From NCBI RefSeq assembly GCF_006363955.1, contig NZ_CP040948.1, positions 2,356,001 to 2,420,000 on the forward strand: 64,000 nt of DNA, given 5' to 3'. Made by a program: the position numbers and the translations under genes. Below are positions 25,352 to 34,548 of this stretch, piece by piece (the first letter of the stretch is position 1; every line of letters begins with the position of its first letter). The notes under the pieces are model-generated. The model was not told the DNA's origin. It was given only the letters and a program-made list of their open reading frames with translations, and did not search any database. Source of the DNA: Methylophilus medardicus. GTDB taxonomy: Bacteria > Pseudomonadota > Gammaproteobacteria > Burkholderiales > Methylophilaceae.

Positions 25352-26956
25352 ATGACCGCCACAGCAGGCTTTGCTTCGCCGGAAAAAACTCCGGATACGC
25401 AACATTTGCGGTTATATAGCCTGTTTCGGCTGGGCGCCTCCGGCATGCTGTTCGGCAGTCAACTATGGCCTTACTTCAGAAATGCCCCCTCTGAGCCCTC
25501 TTTCTCATTCTGGTTATTACTGATCTTTTTTTTATATGCGATTGCAGTCAGTGTCAGTTTCGAGTCACTTCAATGCAAACGTGGGTTGGTTTTAAAAGTC
25601 CAAACGAGCCTCGATATTATTTTGATGGTGCTGATGCTGCACTTTCTGCCGGGCAATCAGAGTGGCATCGGTCTGCTGCTGATTATTAATATTATTTTTG
25701 CCGGTTTGATCAGTGATGGTCGCTTTGCTCTGTTTTATGCAGCGATTGCCACTATCGGCATCTTGCTCGAAAACACCTTTCAAGTGATCCATCGCAATCT
25801 GCCCTTAAATGACTATAGCAATGCGGTACTGCTCTCACTGAGTTGCTTCGCCACTGCTTGGCTGGCACAAACGCTCACTGCACGCATGCAAAGCAGCGAA
25901 ACACTGGCGAACCAACGCGGTCAAGACATTGAGCACTTAGCGAAAACCAACGCGTTGATCACGCGTGAAATGCCCAACGGGGTATTGGTGATTGATCAAC
26001 ATCAACAACTAAAGCATTACAACCTGCAAGCCAGCACGTTGTTAGGGCTTGAAGAAACCACACTGCATGCTGCGGTGCATTTACAGACCTCACTGTCAGA
26101 AATCATGCCAGCGGTGATGCAACTGTTACAGTCGTTTCCGGCCCATCAACTCGCCGCTGCCGATGCAGTCAAACTCAGTATCAATAATCGTGATTTAGGC
26201 ATACGCTTTCACGCCATTTCTGAAAGTATCGAAAACGGCGTCGTGATTTTTATTGAGGACTGGTCACAAATTCAAACGCAGGCACATCAAGTCAAACTAG
26301 CCGCATTGGGGCGATTAACCGCCAACATTGCGCATGAGATCCGTAATCCGCTGAGTGCGATTAGTCACGCCACCCAGTTGATGCAGGAGGACTCTCAACA
26401 ACCGAGCACGCAACGCATGTTACAAATCATCTCGGACAATGTGCAACGGTTAGATCAGATTATCAAGGACGTGCTGGAACTGAATCGTCGTGACCGTACC
26501 AACCAAGAGCAGCTCAACATCAATCACTTTGTACAAGAGTTTTATCAGCAATTTTGTGCGGTTGAGAAAATTGACCTGGCGAAATTTACGCTCGCCTTGC
26601 CCGCCCAAGAGACTGCGATTGTGTTTGACCGTCGACACATCAACCAGATTTTGTGGAATCTATGCAAAAATGGTTGGCGACACAGCCAACAGCAGCATGA
26701 AAGCTTGCAATTAAAAGTGGTGCGCGACAAAAGCGGACAATTTATCCACTTGCTCGTCAAAGATGATGGTAGTGGAATTGATCCCAACATTCAGCCGCAC
26801 TTATTCGAACCCTTCATGACCACAGAAAAAACCGGTACGGGCTTGGGCTTATTTATTGCCCGCGAGCTGGCCGAAGCCAATGGCGCAAAATTGAATTACA
26901 GTAGTAGTGCCAATGGCACCCAATTTTCACTGACAGTTAAAAAGGCAATTGTTTAA
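25352..26956 (+). CDS. pilS: Sensor histidine kinase PilS
   Basis: A 534-residue membrane kinase with about six N-terminal helices (30-175), a PAS-like domain (~200-290) and a kinase core: phospho-acceptor His328 in NIAHEIRNPLSA, N box LWNLCKNGW, G1 DDGSGID and G2 GTGLGLFIA. PilS controls type IV pilin transcription through PilR and sigma-54. The start ATG overlaps the stop codon of a small upstream ORF (ATGA). pilR follows directly, its ATG touching the pilS stop codon. Confidence 0.93.
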   Translation: MTATAGFASPEKTPDTQHLRLYSLFRLGASGMLFGSQLWPYFRNAPSEPSFSFWLLLIFFLYAIAVSVSFESLQCKRGLVLKVQTSLDIILMVLMLHFLPGNQSGIGLLLIINIIFAGLISDGRFALFYAAIATIGILLENTFQVIHRNLPLNDYSNAVLLSLSCFATAWLAQTLTARMQSSETLANQRGQDIEHLAKTNALITREMPNGVLVIDQHQQLKHYNLQASTLLGLEETTLHAAVHLQTSLSEIMPAVMQLLQSFPAHQLAAADAVKLSINNRDLGIRFHAISESIENGVVIFIEDWSQIQTQAHQVKLAALGRLTANIAHEIRNPLSAISHATQLMQEDSQQPSTQRMLQIISDNVQRLDQIIKDVLELNRRDRTNQEQLNINHFVQEFYQQFCAVEKIDLAKFTLALPAQETAIVFDRRHINQILWNLCKNGWRHSQQQHESLQLKVVRDKSGQFIHLLVKDDGSGIDPNIQPHLFEPFMTTEKTGTGLGLFIARELAEANGAKLNYSSSANGTQFSLTVKKAIV

Positions 26957-28474
26957 ATGGCAAATTCTTATCGTTGTCTGGTGGTCGATGATGAGACCGA
27001 TATTCGCGAACTCGTAGTGCTGACTTTAGAGCGCATGGGCATACAGGCAGAAAGTGCTAGCACGGTCACAGATGCCAAGCACATGTTGCACTCATTTAAT
27101 TATGACTTGTGTCTGACAGACATGCGCCTACCCGATGGCTTAGGGCTCGAGCTGGTACAACATATCAATGCCCAATTCCCTGGTTTGCCGGTGGCGGTAA
27201 TCACGGCCTACGGCAGCGCTGAAAACGCTGTTTCCGCGCTGAAAGCAGGCGCTTATGACTACATCACCAAACCCATTTCCCTCAAACAATTACGTCCGCT
27301 AGTCGAATCAGCGCTCAAACTCTCGTCACAAAAAGAATCGCAAGGGGCGAATACCGTCGATTTAATTGGGGCGTCAGCCGCCATGGCTTACGTCCGCACC
27401 ATGATTGCGAAACTCGCGCGCAGTCAGGCCCCCGTCTACATCAGTGGCGAATCCGGCAGCGGTAAAGAATTGGCGGCGAGGTTGATACACCGCAACAGTT
27501 CGCGTAAGGATCAAGCCTTTATTGCGGTGAACTGTGGCGCGATTCCAGAAAACCTCATGGAAAGTGAGTTTTTTGGCTACAAAAAAGGCGCATTTACTGG
27601 CGCCATTCAGGACACCCAAGGCTTGTTTCAAGCCGCCAACGGTGGCACGCTATTCTTAGATGAAGTGGCAGATTTACCCTTGGCGATGCAAGTCAAATTA
27701 TTGCGCGCCATTCAAGAGAAAAAAGTCCGCGTGGTAGGTAACGCCAGTGAAGAGGCCGTCGATGTGCGGATTATTTCCGCCACCCATAAAAACCTGAATG
27801 CCATGATGGAAAAAGGGGAGTTTCGGCAAGACTTATATTACCGCTTGAACGTGATCCAACTCAAAATGCCCGCTTTGCGCGAGCGCCCCGAAGATATTCC
27901 TGAGCTGACTGAAAGATTATTGGGCAAGCTCTGTCTGGCGCAGGGCATCAGCGTGCCCAGTATTGCTGACGAAGCCAAAGTGTATATTCAACAACGCTCT
28001 TTTCATGGCAATGTGCGCGAGCTGGAGAATATGCTGGAGCGTGCGCTAGCGTTATGTGATGGTCTGACCATTACGATTGATGACCTCTCCTTGGATGACA
28101 CTCCGGCGCCTTTAAGCGATGCTCCGGTGTTACCATGGAATGCACGTGCCAGCGAACCTTCTGGCCTGCCTAATGCTGACGCAACGCACCGCACCGAACA
28201 CCCGGCACAGTCACTCGCAACGCCGATTGTCGCCAATCCGCCAGTAGGAAACAATACCATGCTACCGATGGATATTAGCCTCTCGGACTATCTGGAAGAA
28301 ATCGAAAAACGGACCATTTTGCAGGCGCTGGAAAAAACCAATAACAACAAAACGGCGGCGGCTAAATTATTGGGCATTAGTTTTAGAACCCTGCGCTACC
28401 GTTTAACCAAGCTTGGGCTATCAAAAGAGCAGGATGCGGATTTGGAAGAGTCCGATGGCGCAGATGAAGAATAG
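26957..28474 (+). CDS. pilR: Sigma-54-dependent response regulator PilR
   Basis: A 505-residue NtrC-class activator. The receiver domain carries the phospho-acceptor Asp55 (LCLTDMRLPDG). The AAA+ domain has Walker A GESGSGKE, the sigma-54 contact loop GAFTGA and Walker B GGTLFLDEV. The Fis-type helix-turn-helix is at NNNKTAAAKLLGISFRTLRYRL. Compared with typical PilR (about 445 residues) it has a long Pro/Ala-rich linker before the DNA-binding domain (~380-435) and an acidic tail. With PilS it should drive pilin expression; the cognate rpoN is also in this window. Confidence 0.93.
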   Translation: MANSYRCLVVDDETDIRELVVLTLERMGIQAESASTVTDAKHMLHSFNYDLCLTDMRLPDGLGLELVQHINAQFPGLPVAVITAYGSAENAVSALKAGAYDYITKPISLKQLRPLVESALKLSSQKESQGANTVDLIGASAAMAYVRTMIAKLARSQAPVYISGESGSGKELAARLIHRNSSRKDQAFIAVNCGAIPENLMESEFFGYKKGAFTGAIQDTQGLFQAANGGTLFLDEVADLPLAMQVKLLRAIQEKKVRVVGNASEEAVDVRIISATHKNLNAMMEKGEFRQDLYYRLNVIQLKMPALRERPEDIPELTERLLGKLCLAQGISVPSIADEAKVYIQQRSFHGNVRELENMLERALALCDGLTITIDDLSLDDTPAPLSDAPVLPWNARASEPSGLPNADATHRTEHPAQSLATPIVANPPVGNNTMLPMDISLSDYLEEIEKRTILQALEKTNNNKTAAAKLLGISFRTLRYRLTKLGLSKEQDADLEESDGADEE

Positions 28475-28486
28475 TAGATGACGAAT

Positions 28487-28519
28487 AAAAAAAGGGCGAC
28501 CAAGTAATCGCCCTTTTTT
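28487..28519 (+). terminator. Terminator of pilSR (bidirectional)
   Basis: Stem GGGCGA / TCGCCC (28494-28499 with 28508-28513) flanked by seven A and seven T-rich bases, 12 bases past the pilR stop codon; it may also end the convergent exchanger gene. Confidence 0.88.
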
Positions 28520-28563
28520 ATATCTGCAGCCGCTAAGCCGCTAAAATGAATATGGGCCGCCGC

Positions 28564-29574
28564 TTAACTAAGCACAATCGCTAAATAGGCCAGGTAGAAC
28601 AAGCCATTCACTAGCAAATGCCACACCAGCAGTCCACCCTTGGCAATGCGATAACGCAGCCAAATCGCGGCCAATAATGTGATCAAAATACCTAAAGCGA
28701 CTTCTTGTCTGGGTGCCCAATCCGTGAGCATGATGCCGATCGCAGGCAACAAGGTGCCCTGAAACACCATGGCGCCAGTGATATTCCCAAAGGCCAGCGT
28801 GTCTTTTCCTTTGCGGATCCACAAAATGCTGTTCACTTTTTCTGGCAATTCAGTCGCAATCGGAATAATCAACAAAGACAGCAATAAGGCAGACACGCCT
28901 AAGATCGCCGCAGCAGTTTCAACCTCATTGATAAAGCCTTTGGCACCTGCAATCAATAAGCCCAAACCGATGAGCAACTGCACCACGATGGTGGCCATAT
29001 TGGTTGGCAACCCAAGCTTGGAGAGCATCATGATGTCTTCGGCTTCGGTGGCATGGCCCTCTTCCACCAAGGCTTTCGAGGCCTTAATCGTCATCAGCAC
29101 ATACACAAAATAGGTCAGAATCATCAGAATACTGATGCCGTAGCGGACCAATGCCTGGGTGTGCGGAATAAACATGGCGATGCTGGCAAAAATAAAGGCC
29201 AGAATAAAGAAGTTCAGGTCACGAATCAGTCCGGTCCGCTCTGGGCGAATATGACCACGTGCGCCACGACGCTTCAATACGGACAATGCCATCAAACTGA
29301 TGGACAAGGTTGCCAACATCAAAGGTGCGCCGAGAATCGCGCCCACACCAATATCGTGGCCAGCATGGCTGTCACCCGTGGATGAGGTATACGAAAAAAT
29401 GGCCAACAGAGGCACTAAGGTCTCCGGCAACGCCGTACCCACCGCGGCAAAAATAGAACCAGTGACACCTTCAGAGATACCAAGTCGCTCACCTAAATGT
29501 TCTAGCGCGTTAGTGAACACTTCCGCTGCCACTAAAATCACCAACAACATTAACAATAATTGTAAAAAAACCAT
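28564..29574 (-). CDS. Sodium/calcium-exchanger-family antiporter (CaCA)
   Basis: A 336-residue inner-membrane protein with about ten helices and the two signature alpha repeats: AAVGTALPETLVPLLA in the first half, and IPIATELPEKVNSILW with FGNITGAMVFQGTLLP in the second. These acidic-Pro motifs bind the exchanged cations. The length fits prokaryotic CaCA proteins; the actual ion pair is not predictable. Single gene, convergent with pilR. Confidence 0.9.
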   Translation of the reverse strand: MVFLQLLLMLLVILVAAEVFTNALEHLGERLGISEGVTGSIFAAVGTALPETLVPLLAIFSYTSSTGDSHAGHDIGVGAILGAPLMLATLSISLMALSVLKRRGARGHIRPERTGLIRDLNFFILAFIFASIAMFIPHTQALVRYGISILMILTYFVYVLMTIKASKALVEEGHATEAEDIMMLSKLGLPTNMATIVVQLLIGLGLLIAGAKGFINEVETAAAILGVSALLLSLLIIPIATELPEKVNSILWIRKGKDTLAFGNITGAMVFQGTLLPAIGIMLTDWAPRQEVALGILITLLAAIWLRYRIAKGGLLVWHLLVNGLFYLAYLAIVLS

Positions 29575-29700
29575 GACGATTCCTGTCTAGCGGTAATCAA
29601 TCTTACATGCGTCCACCGCCCGGTCCGCATGTGCATGACAAATGTGTGCACGCGGGCGGAATCATAACGCAATTCGCCCAAATTCACCTACAATGTTTGT

Positions 29701-30258
29701 ATGTCACACACCGCTAACACCACGCTACAGATTGATGCCGACGGCTTTGCAAACCCAGCACAGATGGTGCTGTCGCCCAATCAAGATGTGCGACCAGACC
29801 CTGCTGATATCGCGATGATCGTTATCCACAACATCAGCCTGCCGCCCAACCAGTATGGCGGACCCGGCATTGTGCAATTATTCACCAATCAGCTGGATAG
29901 CCAAGCCCACCCCTATTACGCAGAGATCGCGCATTTACAGGTTTCATCGCATTTTTTAATTCGGCGGAATGGAGAATTGATGCAGTTTGTCAGCTGTCTG
30001 CAACGGGCTTGGCATGCAGGCCTGTCTCAATGGCAGGGTCGTGAACGATGTAATGATTTTTCGATTGGCATCGAGTTAGAAGGCAGCGACTTTGAGGCAT
30101 TTGAAGCGGACCAATATCGCACGCTGCAAGCATTGATCGAGGCGTTGCGACAACGGTATCCAATCAAGCATATCGTTGGCCATTCTGATATTGCACCCGG
30201 GCGTAAAACAGACCCTGGGCCATTTTTTGAATGGCAGCGAATCTCTCAACCCGATTAA
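29701..30258 (+). CDS. ampD: 1,6-anhydro-N-acetylmuramyl-L-alanine amidase AmpD
   Basis: A 185-residue cytoplasmic amidase_2 enzyme of murein recycling. It removes the peptide from anhydro-muropeptides and so keeps AmpR-type beta-lactamase induction low. Zinc ligands are His43 (MIVIHNISLPP), His161 (VGHSDIAPGRKTDPG) and Asp171; RKTDPGPFFEW is diagnostic. No signal peptide, consistent with AmpD rather than AmiD. The start ATG lacks a clear binding site. Confidence 0.95.
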   Translation: MSHTANTTLQIDADGFANPAQMVLSPNQDVRPDPADIAMIVIHNISLPPNQYGGPGIVQLFTNQLDSQAHPYYAEIAHLQVSSHFLIRRNGELMQFVSCLQRAWHAGLSQWQGRERCNDFSIGIELEGSDFEAFEADQYRTLQALIEALRQRYPIKHIVGHSDIAPGRKTDPGPFFEWQRISQPD

Positions 30259-30296
30259 CTGCTGCGGGCAAATTCAGCGGCAGCGGATGAACGGCG

Positions 30297-30833
30297 TCAA
30301 GCGCTTTGCAATTGCTTTTGTAAGGTCATCAACTGCAAGTGTTCCACCTTCGGTTGCCACATATCTGCTCGCACTGGAAAAGGACTGTGTTCCCCTGTGG
30401 GCTGATAGCCTAGCCGTTGGTAAAAGGCGATCAAGGTTTGCCTGGCGCTCACGACCCGCATTTGACTCTGCAATGCCTGCCAGCGCACCACTGATTGCTG
30501 TTCAGCGGCCAGAATCAGTGTTTTGCCGTGGCCACGATTTTGCGCGACAGGCTCCACCGCAATCATGCCCAATTGCGCCGTACGGTGCGCCGGTATCCAC
30601 TCTATGCATAAGGTAGCAATCAATTGCGAAGCTTGCCAACAGGTCAGCATCAGCACGTCATCCCGTTGCAATAGCGCAAAAATATCTTCTTCGTTGGTCC
30701 GCAGGCCATCGAGCAAATCTGCCTCGGTGGTCCAGCCTAAACGGCTGGTTTCACCGCGATAGGCTCGATTGATTAAGGCCGCGATCAAACCGGCCTCATC
30801 AGCCACCGCAGATCTGAGCATACACACACTCAT
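30297..30833 (-). CDS. GNAT-family N-acetyltransferase
   Basis: A 178-residue acyl-CoA-dependent acetyltransferase. The acetyl-CoA motif A is LGMIAVEPVAQNRGHGKTLI, followed by the late helix TLIAFYQRLGYQPTGE. The substrate is unknown. The ATG overlaps the stop codon of the upstream symporter gene (ATGA), so the two are translationally coupled, hinting that the transported compound or its product may be acetylated (inference). Confidence 0.88.
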   Translation of the reverse strand: MSVCMLRSAVADEAGLIAALINRAYRGETSRLGWTTEADLLDGLRTNEEDIFALLQRDDVLMLTCWQASQLIATLCIEWIPAHRTAQLGMIAVEPVAQNRGHGKTLILAAEQQSVVRWQALQSQMRVVSARQTLIAFYQRLGYQPTGEHSPFPVRADMWQPKVEHLQLMTLQKQLQSA

Positions 30834-32056
30834 ACCAAGCGCTGTTCGAGGCGATGTTGAACGACCAGACTGCCGATCATATCGCCTTCTACATTGACGG
30901 CGGTACGCATCGTGTCCAGCAAGCGGTCTATCGGCAGTAAGATGGCAATCGCTTCTGCAGGCAAACCAACGCTTTGCAGCACCATAACCATGGTGACCAT
31001 GCCTGCACTGGGAATCCCTGGCGCGCCCATGGCGGCAATCATGGTGGTAAAACATACCACCAATTGCTGCCCGAAGGACAAATCGATACCGGCTAACTGT
31101 GCCACAAACAAGGCAGCGGCTGCCTCATAGAGTGCAGTGCCATCCATATTGAGCGTGGCACCCAGCGGCACCACGAAACCGGCAATGTCAGGTTTTACCT
31201 GCATATTTTGGGTGGCACAACGCATCGTGACTGGTAGGGTGGCATTACTGGAACTCGTCGCAAACGCGGTCAACAATACCTCACGTGCCTGCCGCAAAAA
31301 CCACCAAGGACGCTTGCCGGTCAGCAAAAAAAGTAACAGCGGCAACACCACCAAGCCATGCAGCAAAGTCGTGCCTGTCACCACCAGAATAAACTTGGTC
31401 AATGAGGCAAACAAGCTGAGATCTTGCGTGGCCACCAATTTAAACAACAGTGCTGCCACGCCAATGGGGGCTAAACGCATGATCCAACCGATCATCTGCA
31501 TGCACACGCCCAAGCCTTCCTCGAACAATGACAACAAGTGTGGCGCGCGATCAGCCGTCTGCACCAGCGCAATTCCCAGCAGCAAGGCAAAGGCGACAAT
31601 CGGCAAAATACTACCCTCGGCAAGGGCTTTAAACGGATTCATGAACACGCCATGCAAAAATTGCGTGAAAAACTCGGGCACACTCAGTTGCTTGGCGTCA
31701 AACTGCTGCATGCTGTCGGCAAACAGGTGCAGTTGCAAACCGGCACCCGGTTGAAAAATATGACTCGCGCCTATCCCAATCACCACCGCAATGACGGTGG
31801 TGGTCGCAAAAAACAATAACGTTGTTTTCCAGACCAGATGTCTTTGATGATGCAAACGCAAATTAGCAATGCCGGTGGTGATTGCACAAAACACCAACGG
31901 GATCATGACCATCTTGAGCAAATCAATAAATAATGTGCCTATCAACTGCGCTGCATAGAGGGCGGTGCTAACCTCCTGTCCGTGGGCAAAAAAACCCAAC
32001 AACACGGCGGCGATGGCTGCAAAAAATATCTGCCCGTTGAGTCCACGTGTATTCAT
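30830..32056 (-). CDS. Dicarboxylate/amino acid:cation symporter (GltP/DctA family)
   Basis: A 408-residue sodium- or proton-coupled transporter. Signature segments are the serine-rich ATSSSNATLPVT, the substrate-binding PLGATLNMDGTALYEA and IAAMGAPGIPSAGM with the following LLPIDRLLDTMRTAVNVEGD. Substrates of the family are glutamate, aspartate, C4-dicarboxylates or neutral amino acids. First gene of a two-gene unit with the GNAT. Confidence 0.93.
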   Translation of the reverse strand: MNTRGLNGQIFFAAIAAVLLGFFAHGQEVSTALYAAQLIGTLFIDLLKMVMIPLVFCAITTGIANLRLHHQRHLVWKTTLLFFATTTVIAVVIGIGASHIFQPGAGLQLHLFADSMQQFDAKQLSVPEFFTQFLHGVFMNPFKALAEGSILPIVAFALLLGIALVQTADRAPHLLSLFEEGLGVCMQMIGWIMRLAPIGVAALLFKLVATQDLSLFASLTKFILVVTGTTLLHGLVVLPLLLFLLTGKRPWWFLRQAREVLLTAFATSSSNATLPVTMRCATQNMQVKPDIAGFVVPLGATLNMDGTALYEAAAALFVAQLAGIDLSFGQQLVVCFTTMIAAMGAPGIPSAGMVTMVMVLQSVGLPAEAIAILLPIDRLLDTMRTAVNVEGDMIGSLVVQHRLEQRLV

Positions 32057-32152
32057 TCAAGCGCACCTTTAGTAAGCGAAGCATTGCGTAGCGATAAAGC
32101 CAACCGTAGCGGCTGCCCTCAACCGTTTAAGATTGCAAGCAAGGAGATTTAC

Positions 32153-33430
32153 CTAGGCGGTTTTCTCAAATACCGCCGCAAAAAAACCATCTGTGCCATG
32201 CACATGCGGTAACAATTTCAAATACACGCCAGTATCCAGCAAAATATTTTGTTGCGCTAACGCCTCATTGGCAGGGACCAGCTTAAAGTCTGGGTGTGCT
32301 TGCAAAAAGGCTTCAGCAATCGCTTCATTTTCATCACGTAACAAGCTGCAAGTCGCATACACAACCCTCCCGCCCGCTTTGCACAGCTTGGCGGCACGGG
32401 CGAGGATGTTGGTTTGTTTGACATTCAGTTCAGCCACATCCTCTTCGGCCTGGCGCCACTTCAAGTCGGGGTTGCGACGTAAAGTCCCCAAGCCGCTGCA
32501 GGGCGCATCGACCAGTACACGGTCAAATTTCCCGTTGAGACGTTTGAGTTTTAGGTCGTTTTCATTGTTAATGAGTTGTGCTTGTAGATTCGATAAGCCA
32601 CTGCGCTTGAGGCGTTGCCCCAAATTGTTTAAGCGCTTTTCAGACACATCAAAGGCATATAAACGGCCGGTGTTTTTCATCAGTGCACCCAATGCAAGGG
32701 TTTTACCGCCTGCACCTGCACATAAATCTGCCACCATCTGGCCACGCTTGGGAGCCACCAGATAACTCAGCAATTGACTGCCTTCGTCTTGCACTTCAAT
32801 TTTGCCTTCGGTAAACAAGATATGCTTACCAATATTGAGGCGAGCGCCCATGCGAATCCCTAACGGTGAGAATGGGGTCGGCGCGATGACGTTATCTTTG
32901 ACCGTATTTTCAGCCAACATGCGTGACAATACCTCTTCGCGGCTGGCTTTGATAGTATTGACCCGCAAGTCGAGACTCGCCTGTTCAAACATACTGCGAC
33001 AAATGGTCATCGCTTCGGTTTCACCGTACTCCTCGACCAATTTCAACCACAACCAGTCACGGACATCGGCCAGCACCGCCGGGGAAAATCCCTCGCTATT
33101 TTTGCTTTTAATGGTCACTGCCCATTCTTTTTGCCGCTCGTCCAACAACTCATCCAGATCGCGGATGCTTTTGCCTTCAATCTTTAATAGCCAGGCAATG
33201 ATCAGCTTGCGCGTATCCTCTTGCTCATCGGCTTCGCTGACACTGACTTCGCGTAGATAACGGTAGCGGCGCAGCACGCCATAGGCGGTCTCGGCCACCC
33301 AGGCACGCTCTTTGGTGCCTAACTCACGATGTTGGCGAAAAAACTCACTGAGTTTGGCATCTGCTGGGCTTTCAAACTTCAGCAGGTCGTTTAATAACAT
33401 CGCCGTCTGGCGCATGAGAGATTGGTTCAT
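32153..33430 (-). CDS. RsmB/NOP-family RNA (cytosine-5) methyltransferase
   Basis: A 425-residue SAM-dependent enzyme. It has a NusB-like N-terminal RNA-binding region (~1-130), the SAM site DLCAGAGGKTLALGA (~245), and both family cysteines: VLVDAPCSGLGTLRRNPDLKWR and VVYATCSLLRDENE. In size and layout it resembles E. coli RsmB (16S m5C967), but this lineage near DUF3108 genes is annotated only at family level. It follows the longer DUF3108 gene by 22 bases. Confidence 0.9.
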   Translation of the reverse strand: MNQSLMRQTAMLLNDLLKFESPADAKLSEFFRQHRELGTKERAWVAETAYGVLRRYRYLREVSVSEADEQEDTRKLIIAWLLKIEGKSIRDLDELLDERQKEWAVTIKSKNSEGFSPAVLADVRDWLWLKLVEEYGETEAMTICRSMFEQASLDLRVNTIKASREEVLSRMLAENTVKDNVIAPTPFSPLGIRMGARLNIGKHILFTEGKIEVQDEGSQLLSYLVAPKRGQMVADLCAGAGGKTLALGALMKNTGRLYAFDVSEKRLNNLGQRLKRSGLSNLQAQLINNENDLKLKRLNGKFDRVLVDAPCSGLGTLRRNPDLKWRQAEEDVAELNVKQTNILARAAKLCKAGGRVVYATCSLLRDENEAIAEAFLQAHPDFKLVPANEALAQQNILLDTGVYLKLLPHVHGTDGFFAAVFEKTA

Positions 33431-33452
33431 CAAAGTCTTTCAAATACTTACA

Positions 33453-34520
33453 TTATTCGGTGATCAACCGCGTGGCGACTTGCTCAATCACCATGCCGTT
33501 TTTCTCCAGTTTTTTGATTTTGACCGGCACATAGCGATACTCGCTGGCCAGCCACAGTTCTACTTTTTCATCCGTGTCACCACGGGTATGGCTGATGTGG
33601 ACCGTTTGAATCGTCTGGTCAGCAATCACCAGAGACTCTTCGCCATCAAAGCGATATTCATATTCGCCTAGGCGGCGGCCATTGGTGAGCGTGACGTGCA
33701 TCTCCTCTAGCGGCGGCACAAACATAAACTGATACATGAAACTCAGAATGTCTTGTGTATTGACCCGCAGATCCAACCGCTGCTCACCTTTGCTGGTTTT
33801 CAAGCTAATGATGTTGGTTTCCCAGTCAAAGCTCGCCTCGTAGATCTTGTCGGAGCGACTGCCAAACGCGTAACGGTAATGTTGTGGCTTTAACCCACGC
33901 GGCGTCACTTCCCCCTCACTCAGCTGCTCGAGCGAAGGATATAACAATTTTAACAGACCGCGCCCTTCAACCTGCCAACGTAAACGATAAGTGTCAGGCG
34001 TATCGCGCACATACTCAATCTTGGCGCTACCTGCGGGGCGTTGTTCGCCATTCACAAACACGGAAAACTCCGTACTGACGCGTTGATAAGGTTGCGCTTG
34101 CGGCTCGTCATTCACCACCTCGGGAGGCACCATTTCATGCCAAGCCTGTATATCCGCCAGACGGGTTTCAGCCGGCGCCTCCTGCGTGATAGACGGTTCA
34201 TCCACCACTGGCAAGGGTTCGACTGGCGCAGTTGGGGCCGGCACGGGTTGTGCATTGGCGGGCGCAGTTTGCGCAGGCTTCGCTTTCGGCACACGCGGAG
34301 AATCATCCTGAGGTTGCGCGGGTTTGGGCAACACCGCAGGTAACACGGGCATTAAACGGGCTTGCAACTCGGCGGGGGGGCGCTGGGTATCTTCAAACCA
34401 GCGACGCCAATCTATTTGCTCAATGACCAACAGGTGAATGCTTAATGAGCAAACCAAGGCCAGCAGCAATGGCCAAGAGATATGCTGTTGAATCCAGTGT
34501 CGCATCCCAGATGGTTGCAT
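33453..34520 (-). CDS. DUF3108 protein with membrane anchor and Pro-rich linker
   Basis: A 355-residue protein. An N-terminal membrane helix (SWPLLLALVCSLSIHLLVI) is followed by a Pro/Ala/Gln-rich linker (~50-125) and a DUF3108 beta-rich domain (~150-355: YRLRWQVEGRGLLKLLYPS, YRYAFGSRSDKIYEASFDW, ILSFMYQFMFVPP, LWLASEYRYVPVKIKKLEKNG). The anchor-plus-linker layout resembles TonB-like periplasm-spanning proteins. I use the ATG at 34520 with GGGACAG upstream. Second of two tandem DUF3108 genes before the rsmB-like gene. Confidence 0.85.
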   Translation of the reverse strand: MQPSGMRHWIQQHISWPLLLALVCSLSIHLLVIEQIDWRRWFEDTQRPPAELQARLMPVLPAVLPKPAQPQDDSPRVPKAKPAQTAPANAQPVPAPTAPVEPLPVVDEPSITQEAPAETRLADIQAWHEMVPPEVVNDEPQAQPYQRVSTEFSVFVNGEQRPAGSAKIEYVRDTPDTYRLRWQVEGRGLLKLLYPSLEQLSEGEVTPRGLKPQHYRYAFGSRSDKIYEASFDWETNIISLKTSKGEQRLDLRVNTQDILSFMYQFMFVPPLEEMHVTLTNGRRLGEYEYRFDGEESLVIADQTIQTVHISHTRGDTDEKVELWLASEYRYVPVKIKKLEKNGMVIEQVATRLITE

Positions 34521-34548
34521 CAGGTGCTGTCCCAAGCTTGATAACCCG

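Noticed and set aside
30834-31055. N-terminal extension of the GNAT gene (74 residues)
   Set aside because: The extension is His/Arg/Cys-rich, lies in the symporter gene in another frame and is unlike any GNAT; the ATGA overlap gives the better start.
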